Positions 7,197 to 11,200 of a stretch of DNA of 11,200 bases are shown here, piece by piece (within the stretch, counting starts at the first letter, position 1; each line of letters starts with the position of its first letter). The position numbers were made by a program, and so were the translations under genes. Under the pieces are notes generated by a model. That model had not been told where the DNA came from. It searched no databases and saw only the letters and a program-made list of their open reading frames with translations. Source of the DNA: Alphaproteobacteria bacterium (GTDB lineage Bacteria > Pseudomonadota > Alphaproteobacteria > Micropepsales > Micropepsaceae). The stretch covers positions 1 to 11,200 of the forward strand of contig PKWC01000059.1 of assembly GCA_003131925.1 (NCBI GenBank). Reading direction: 5' to 3'.

Positions 7197-7841
7197 ATGC
7201 TCAAGCTGTATCAAGCCGACCTGTCGCCGTATGCGGCGCGCGTGCGCATCCTGGCCGCCGCGAAGGGTTTGAAAATCGAATTCCTGCCGCCCGCCGGGGG
7301 CAGCTTGAAATCGGCGGAGTTTCTGGCCATCAATCCCCTTGGCAGGATCCCGTGCCTCGATCATGACGGTGCGATCATTCCCGAATCCGAAACCATCTGC
7401 GAATATCTCGAAGACGCTTTTCCAACGCCGACGCTTCGACCGATCGATCCGGAGGCGCGGGCGAGGGCACGGCTGCTCTCGCGCATGGGCGACGTCTACC
7501 TGGCCCCGCTGTTCCAGCAACTGCTCGTTCAGGTCGATCCCAAGATGCGCAACGCGGCGCATATCAGATCGACCTTTGACGATCTCGAGGCCGTGCTGGG
7601 CACGATGACGAATTACGTCGAGGGGCCCGATTACGCCGTCGGCGAAAGACTGAGCCTCGCCGATTGCGCCTTGGCCCCATTCTTCTTTTTCATCGACATT
7701 TTTCTGGCGCGAACTTTTGACCTGCCGTCCCCCCTCAGGGGCTCGATGAAGCTCTACTACGACAATACGCAGAAGGACCCACACATCGCCAGAGCGATCC
7801 GCGAGATGAACGCGGCGCTCAATTCGCGCCTGGCGCGTTGA
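7197..7841 (+). CDS. Glutathione S-transferase family protein (second of two)
   Basis: A 214-residue GST. The thioredoxin-like N-domain begins MLKLYQADLSPYAARVRI, with S10 near the glutathione thiol. The cis-proline motif IPCL is at 51-54, followed by E63-S64 (IPESETICEYLED), the pair that binds the gamma-glutamyl group. In the helical C-domain, YAVGERLSLADCALAPFFFF is the conserved N-capping region, followed by an unusually aromatic stretch that would line a hydrophobic substrate pocket. It starts 60 bases after the acyl-CoA dehydrogenase stop on the same strand and has its own ribosome binding site, so co-transcription is likely. A role in handling an electrophilic enoyl or related intermediate of that enzyme is a guess from position only. 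Maleylacetoacetate isomerase-type members share this fold, but the full signature of that subgroup is not evident to me. Confidence 0.92.
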   Translation: MLKLYQADLSPYAARVRILAAAKGLKIEFLPPAGGSLKSAEFLAINPLGRIPCLDHDGAIIPESETICEYLEDAFPTPTLRPIDPEARARARLLSRMGDVYLAPLFQQLLVQVDPKMRNAAHIRSTFDDLEAVLGTMTNYVEGPDYAVGERLSLADCALAPFFFFIDIFLARTFDLPSPLRGSMKLYYDNTQKDPHIARAIREMNAALNSRLAR

Positions 7842-7911
7842 CGGACTGACGATGCCGAACGAGTGGTGGGCCGATTAGGACCGTTTGAGATTCAAACTAC
7901 GCAACTTTTTG

Positions 7912-8050
7912 TGTCATGGCCCGTGCAAGCGGGCCACCCAACTGGGAGCGACGTGCGGCTTGTGATGAAGACTGGGAGACCCGGTCTCCGCTGTCGCCCC
8001 CCGGTCCGCGCAACGCGCGGCCGTAGGACAGGCTAAGCCGGGCCATGACA
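7912..8050. repeat. Palindromic intergenic element with 12-bp exact inverted ends
   Basis: TGTCATGGCCCG (7912-7923) and its exact reverse complement (8039-8050) bound a 139-base block in the 241-base gap between two converging genes. Each end carries its own hairpin: GGCCCG/CGGGCC around a six-base loop at 7918-7935, and GGCT-A-AGCC at 8031-8039. A further 7+7 palindrome GGAGACC-C-GGTCTCC lies in the middle, near 7975-7989. The ends resemble the GTCATGGCC...-type REP repeats common in Hyphomicrobiales genomes (recalled, not searched). It contains no plausible gene. It may act as a transcription or RNA-stability barrier between the GST and kinase genes; there is no clear T-run to make it a standard terminator. 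Confidence 0.75.
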
Positions 8051-8082
8051 AACATTTTATTTCGACCCATTCAAAAGCGGCT

Positions 8083-9174
8083 CTATCCCGTCGCGCCGGC
8101 AAGCTTCGCGAAATGCCAGCCGCGTTCGGCGAGCGGGCGGACTCCGGCCGCGTTCTGTGCGGCGTTCTCGTTCGCGGCGGTTCCGTCGCGCACCCGCCCG
8201 ACAATGCCCTGAAGGATCGCGGCCAGCCGAAAGAAATTGTAGGCCGCGTAATAATTCATGTTTGGCGTGGTTTTGCGGCCCGTCCGCCGGCAATACATCT
8301 CCACATAGGCATCCATCGTTGGAATACCCAGGCTCGCCAGATCGACGTCAAGGAGACTGCTTGTGCCGCTCGTCGCGATGTCGGGCGGCATCTGCCATTG
8401 CATCAGGTGGTAAGTGAAGTCGGCGAGCGGATCGCCGATCGTCGACAGCTCCCAATCAAGCACGGCCAGTATCTCGGGTCGGTCAGGATGCAGGATCATG
8501 TTGTCGAGACGAAAATCACCGTGAACGATGCAGCTGCGTTCTTCGAGCGGGAGGTGTTCGGGCAGCCAGTCTATGAGCTTCTCCATTTCGGCTATCGATT
8601 CTGTTTGCGAGGCGACGTACTGCTTGGTCCAGCGTGCAATCTGGCGGCCGATATAATTTCCGGGCTTTCCAAAGTCGGCCAGGCCGAGTTTTTCGTAATC
8701 GAGCATGTGCAGCCGCGCGAGTGTCGCGTTCATGGCGTCGTAGATCGAAGAGCGTTGCTCCGGTGCGAGGCCGGGCAACAACGGGCCCCAGAAGACGCGT
8801 CCCTGAACGTACTCCATCACGTAGAAAGGCGTGCCGATGACCGTGTCGTCCTCGCAGAGCACATAGGGTCTGGCGACCGGAAAGGCGGTCGGATGAAGCG
8901 CGGCAATGATGCGATACTCGCGTTCGACGGCATGCGCGGACGGCAGCAGTTTTCCTGGCGGCTTTCGCCGCAGAACATAGGTGCGATTCTGCGTGACAAG
9001 CTGGTAGGTGGGATTGGACTGTCCGCCCTTGAACTGGCGTACGCGCAGCGGCGTCGCGAAACCCTCGATGCGCGCGGAGAGATACTGCGCAAGTTTGTTC
9101 TCGTCGAAGCGATACGCCTCGGCCACTTCCTTGGTGCCGGAAAATCTCTCCTGGCGGTCGTCTACTGCTTTCAT
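8083..9174 (-). CDS. APH-fold phosphotransferase family protein (ACAD11 kinase-domain / LvaA-like)
   Basis: A 363-residue soluble kinase of the aminoglycoside phosphotransferase/choline kinase fold. The nucleotide loop GGQSNPTY is at 50-57, and YVLRRKPPGKLL at 66-77 supplies the ATP-contacting basic residues. The Brenner-type catalytic loop is VHGDFRLDN (217-225) with D220 and N225. The metal-binding Asp is D240 in AVLDWELSTIGDPLADF. This last motif and HGDFRLDNMIL match the kinase half of ACAD10/11 and LvaA rather than true antibiotic-resistance APHs. Such kinases phosphorylate the 4-hydroxyl of 4-hydroxyacyl-CoAs. A longer frame starts at 9219, but ATG 9174 overlaps the purD stop as ATGA and has GAGGAA six bases upstream, so I use it. 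It is therefore translationally coupled to purD. Antibiotic resistance is unlikely. Confidence 0.92.
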   Translation of the reverse strand: MKAVDDRQERFSGTKEVAEAYRFDENKLAQYLSARIEGFATPLRVRQFKGGQSNPTYQLVTQNRTYVLRRKPPGKLLPSAHAVEREYRIIAALHPTAFPVARPYVLCEDDTVIGTPFYVMEYVQGRVFWGPLLPGLAPEQRSSIYDAMNATLARLHMLDYEKLGLADFGKPGNYIGRQIARWTKQYVASQTESIAEMEKLIDWLPEHLPLEERSCIVHGDFRLDNMILHPDRPEILAVLDWELSTIGDPLADFTYHLMQWQMPPDIATSGTSSLLDVDLASLGIPTMDAYVEMYCRRTGRKTTPNMNYYAAYNFFRLAAILQGIVGRVRDGTAANENAAQNAAGVRPLAERGWHFAKLAGATG

Positions 9175-10436
9175 CGCGCTTTCCTCGCCAGCGCCCGCGT
9201 TCCGATGTCGCTGCGGCAAAATCCCTCCGGCCAGTCGATGCGATGCACGGCTTCATAAGCGCGGCTTCGCGCTTCCTCCACATTGCTCCCCAGGGCGGCG
9301 ACATTCAGGACCCGCCCGCCAGCGGCACAAAGTTTTCCGTCGCGCTTTTCCGTCGCTGCATGAAATATCTGCACGCCTTTGATTTTCGCAGCATCCTCCA
9401 CGCCACGGATCTCTGAACCTTTTGAGTAATTGCCGGGATATCCGCGCGCCGCCATCACCACCGTGAGCGCCACATCGTCTTCCCAACGCAGATCGAGGTG
9501 AGCGATTTCGCCGTCACGCGCCGCGAGCAGCGCAGTTGCAAGATCGGATTTGAGGCGCATCATCAATACTTGGCATTCGGGATCGCCAAATCTGCAATTG
9601 TATTCAACCAGACTGGGCTCTCCGTCTCTGATCATCAATCCCGCATAGAGAACGCCCATATAGGGCGTGCCACGCGCCGCCATCGCCGCGATCGTCGGCT
9701 TGACGATCCGCGACAATGCTTTCTCGATGACCTGCGGCGCCAGCAGCGACGACGGGCTCACGGCTCCCATGCCGCCGGTGTTGGGGCCCCTGTCGCCGTC
9801 GAAAGCGCGCTTATGGTCCTCGGCGCCCGCAAGCGGGATGATGTGCTCGCCGTCCGTCAGAACGAAGAGGCTCGCTTCCTCGCCGTCGAGAAATTCTTCG
9901 ATGACGAGTCCTGGACCATAATTCGACCAAAGCTCGGAAATTGCGGCGGATGATTCAGCACCAGTCTCAGCGACGATGACGCCTTTGCCCTGCGCCAGGC
10001 CGTCCGCTTTGATGACCAGCGGATGGCGGTGACCGGCGGCGTAGGCGAGGGCGGCGTCTCGCTCCTGAAATCGCGCGAACCCAGCGGTCGGTATGGCGTG
10101 CTCGCGACAGAGTTCTTTCAGAAAACCCTTCGAGCCTTCGAGCATCGCCCCTCTCGCGCTCGGACCTAGGGCTTTAATGCCAGCAGCTTCGAGCCGGTCC
10201 CAAAGTCCGGCGACCAGCGGCGCCTCGGGCCCGATGACGACGAAGTCGATCCCCTTTGCCTTGGCGAATGCGACCAAACCGTCGAGATCGTTGACGGGAA
10301 TCGGGGCGCATTCTGCCACGTCTGCGATGCCCGCATTTCCCGGCGCGCAATAGAGCTTCGAGACGATTGGACTCGCCGCCAACGCCCATGCCAGCGCATG
10401 TTCGCGCCCGCCCGAACCAATGAGAAGAAACTTCAA
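9171..10436 (-). CDS. purD: Phosphoribosylamine--glycine ligase (GAR synthetase)
   Basis: Catalyses ATP-dependent joining of glycine to 5-phosphoribosylamine, the second step of de novo purine synthesis; cytoplasmic ATP-grasp enzyme. From TTG 10436 it has 421 residues, the family norm. The N-terminal domain opens KFLLIGSGGREHALAW (2-17); GPEAPLVAGL (69-78) follows. The ATP-grasp region shows VIKADGLAQGKGV (141-153), EEFLDGEEAS (180-189), the PurD signature GPNTGGMGA (217-225), and the metal-binding RFGDPE at 282-287. An in-frame ATG at 10466 would add ten non-conserved residues, but its AGGAA is almost touching the start. GGAG four bases before TTG 10436 and the usual M-K-hydrophobic N-terminus favour TTG. 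It diverges from xseA (50 bases between starts). Its stop overlaps the start of the APH-fold kinase. Confidence 0.95.
   Translation of the reverse strand: MKFLLIGSGGREHALAWALAASPIVSKLYCAPGNAGIADVAECAPIPVNDLDGLVAFAKAKGIDFVVIGPEAPLVAGLWDRLEAAGIKALGPSARGAMLEGSKGFLKELCREHAIPTAGFARFQERDAALAYAAGHRHPLVIKADGLAQGKGVIVAETGAESSAAISELWSNYGPGLVIEEFLDGEEASLFVLTDGEHIIPLAGAEDHKRAFDGDRGPNTGGMGAVSPSSLLAPQVIEKALSRIVKPTIAAMAARGTPYMGVLYAGLMIRDGEPSLVEYNCRFGDPECQVLMMRLKSDLATALLAARDGEIAHLDLRWEDDVALTVVMAARGYPGNYSKGSEIRGVEDAAKIKGVQIFHAATEKRDGKLCAAGGRVLNVAALGSNVEEARSRAYEAVHRIDWPEGFCRSDIGTRALARKAR
9181..9186 (-). promoter_or_regulatory. Ribosome binding site of the APH-fold kinase inside purD
   Basis: On the minus strand GAGGAA lies six bases before ATG 9174, within the last codons of purD. 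Together with the ATGA overlap it fixes the kinase start. Confidence 0.65.
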
Positions 10437-10486
10437 GGCACTCCGCCAATTCAATCCTGGCTGCATTTCCTATATCATTCCGATTC

Positions 10487-11200
10487 ATGTCGGAACCGGA
10501 GCGAAGGGCAAATCTGCCCGAATTCAGCGTCAGTGAGATCGCGGCCGCACTCAAGCGGACGGTTGAGGGCGCGTTTCCGTTCGTGCGCGTGCGAGGCGAG
10601 ATCAGCGGTCTCAAATTCCATTCATCGGGACATGTGTATTTCGACCTTAAGGACGACAAGGCGGTGCTCAACTCCGTCGTCTGGCGCGGGACGGCGCAGA
10701 CCCTGAAGTTGAGGCCGGAGCAGGGATTGGAAGTCGTTTGCACCGGGCGGGTTTCAACTTACGCCGGCTCGTCGCGCTACCAGCTCATCGTCGAGCAGAT
10801 GGAACTCGCCGGGCTTGGCGCCTTGATGGCGATGATCGAGGAGCGAAAGAAGCGGCTGGCCGCGGAGGGCCTGTTTGCCGAGGAGCGAAAGAAGACCCTT
10901 CCGTTCCTGCCAGTAATAATCGGGGTCATCACCTCGCCGACCGGCGCCGTCATCCGCGACATTCTGCACCGTCTCGCCGACCGCTTCCCGCGCCGCGTGC
11001 TGGTGTGGCCGGTCAAGGTGCAGGGCGAGGGCTCGGCCGCCGAAGTCGCCGCCGCGATCGAAGGCTTCAACGCGTCGGCCCCCACCCTTCCCTCCCCCGC
11101 AAGCGCAGGGCAATCGCATTTGGCTCTCTTCTCCCTCCCCCATCCAGGGGGAGGGTTTCCAAATGCGATACCCCTTCCCGCAAGCGGGGGAGGGTTAGGG
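10487..11200 (+). CDS. xseA: Exodeoxyribonuclease VII large subunit, N-terminal part (runs off window end)
   Basis: XseA with small subunit XseB degrades single-stranded DNA into acid-insoluble oligonucleotides in repair. The frame from ATG 10487 is open through base 11200 (238 codons). The N-terminal OB-fold domain (about 10-108) shows EFSVSEIAAALK, VRVRGEISGLKFHSSGHVYFDLKDD and GRVSTYAGSSRYQLIVE. The catalytic domain begins about 110 with KKRLAAEGLFAEERKKTLPFLP, then IGVITSPTGAVIRDILHRLADRFPR and VLVWPVKVQGEGSAAEVAAAI. After IEGFNA (196) the expected continuation toward the RGGGS-E-LW motif is replaced by about 42 residues of repeat-derived sequence (TLPSPASAG..., PLPASGGGLG). The gene may resume beyond the window or be broken; this cannot be decided here. 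No Shine-Dalgarno is evident, and the start lies 50 bases from the purD start. Confidence 0.9.
   Translation, partial: MSEPERRANLPEFSVSEIAAALKRTVEGAFPFVRVRGEISGLKFHSSGHVYFDLKDDKAVLNSVVWRGTAQTLKLRPEQGLEVVCTGRVSTYAGSSRYQLIVEQMELAGLGALMAMIEERKKRLAAEGLFAEERKKTLPFLPVIIGVITSPTGAVIRDILHRLADRFPRRVLVWPVKVQGEGSAAEVAAAIEGFNASAPTLPSPASAGQSHLALFSLPHPGGGFPNAIPLPASGGGLG
11081..11200. repeat. Triple-nested palindromic element inside the xseA reading frame
   Basis: Three exact inverted pairs are nested one inside another. The outer is CCCTCCCCCGC at 11090-11100 against 11184-11194 (11 bp). The middle is ATCGCATTTGG at 11113-11123 against 11159-11169 (11 bp). The inner is CCCTCCCCC at 11133-11141 against 11147-11155 (9 bp, loop ATCCA). 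The outer units contain CCCGCAAGCGGG (11177-11188), itself a hairpin. The block is free of stops in the xseA frame. CCCGCAAGCGGG-type repeats that translate as PSPASGGG are familiar as intergenic repeats in Hyphomicrobiales (recalled, not searched). The right boundary may lie beyond the window. Confidence 0.85.

Noticed and set aside
8083..9174. Antibiotic (aminoglycoside) resistance gene
   Set aside because: The APH fold is present, but the HGDFRLDN and LDWELSTIGDPLADF motifs match the ACAD10/11-LvaA kinase group, and there is no mobile or resistance context.
8113..9258. A 381-codon open frame on the plus strand opposite the kinase gene
   Set aside because: It is a codon-position shadow in GC-rich DNA: the minus-strand kinase has complete family motifs, while this frame gives Arg/His-rich sequence with no recognisable domain.

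Overview
The window is GC-rich, densely packed chromosomal DNA. It most likely comes from an alphaproteobacterium of the Hyphomicrobiales (Rhizobiales) type. This rests on protein character, the head-to-head rluB/tadA and purD/xseA pairs, and G+C-rich palindromic intergenic repeats of the kind scattered through such genomes; no rRNA or species marker is present. There are twelve genes, of which the first (pdxH) and last (xseA) are cut by the window edges. I see no tRNA, rRNA, CRISPR array, transposase or phage gene.

Layout. Positions 1-2202 (+): the 3' end of pdxH, an overlapping cation diffusion facilitator (FieF type), then a short-chain dehydrogenase. A long imperfect palindrome fills the convergent gap at 2221-2336. 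Positions 2350-3604: rluB (-) and tadA (+), divergent, acting on 23S rRNA and tRNA. Positions 3706-5784: a glutathione S-transferase-like gene (+) converging on a PAP2 phosphatase/TerC membrane-protein pair (-). Positions 5892-7841 (+): an ACAD10/11-type acyl-CoA dehydrogenase followed by a second glutathione S-transferase-like gene. A repeat with inverted ends lies at 7912-8050. Positions 8083-10436 (-): purD followed by an APH-fold kinase whose start overlaps the purD stop (ATGA). Positions 10487-11200 (+): the 5' part of xseA.

How genes may work together. The APH-fold kinase and the acyl-CoA dehydrogenase resemble the two halves of ACAD11 and the LvaA/LvaC pair of levulinate catabolism. 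In those systems a kinase phosphorylates a 4-hydroxyacyl-CoA and the dehydrogenase-fold partner removes the phosphate. Here they sit 0.95 kb apart in converging transcription units, separated by a GST gene and a repeat. The remaining genes are mostly housekeeping: vitamin B6, purine synthesis, RNA modification and DNA repair.

The most unusual signal is at the right edge. The xseA frame runs without a stop into a triple-nested palindrome (about 11081-11200) that is translated as low-complexity Pro/Gly/Ser-rich sequence, where exonuclease VII should continue with conserved catalytic-domain sequence. It looks like an intergenic-type palindromic element inserted in frame into a coding gene, comparable in principle to Rickettsia palindromic elements. 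Whether xseA resumes beyond the window cannot be seen.
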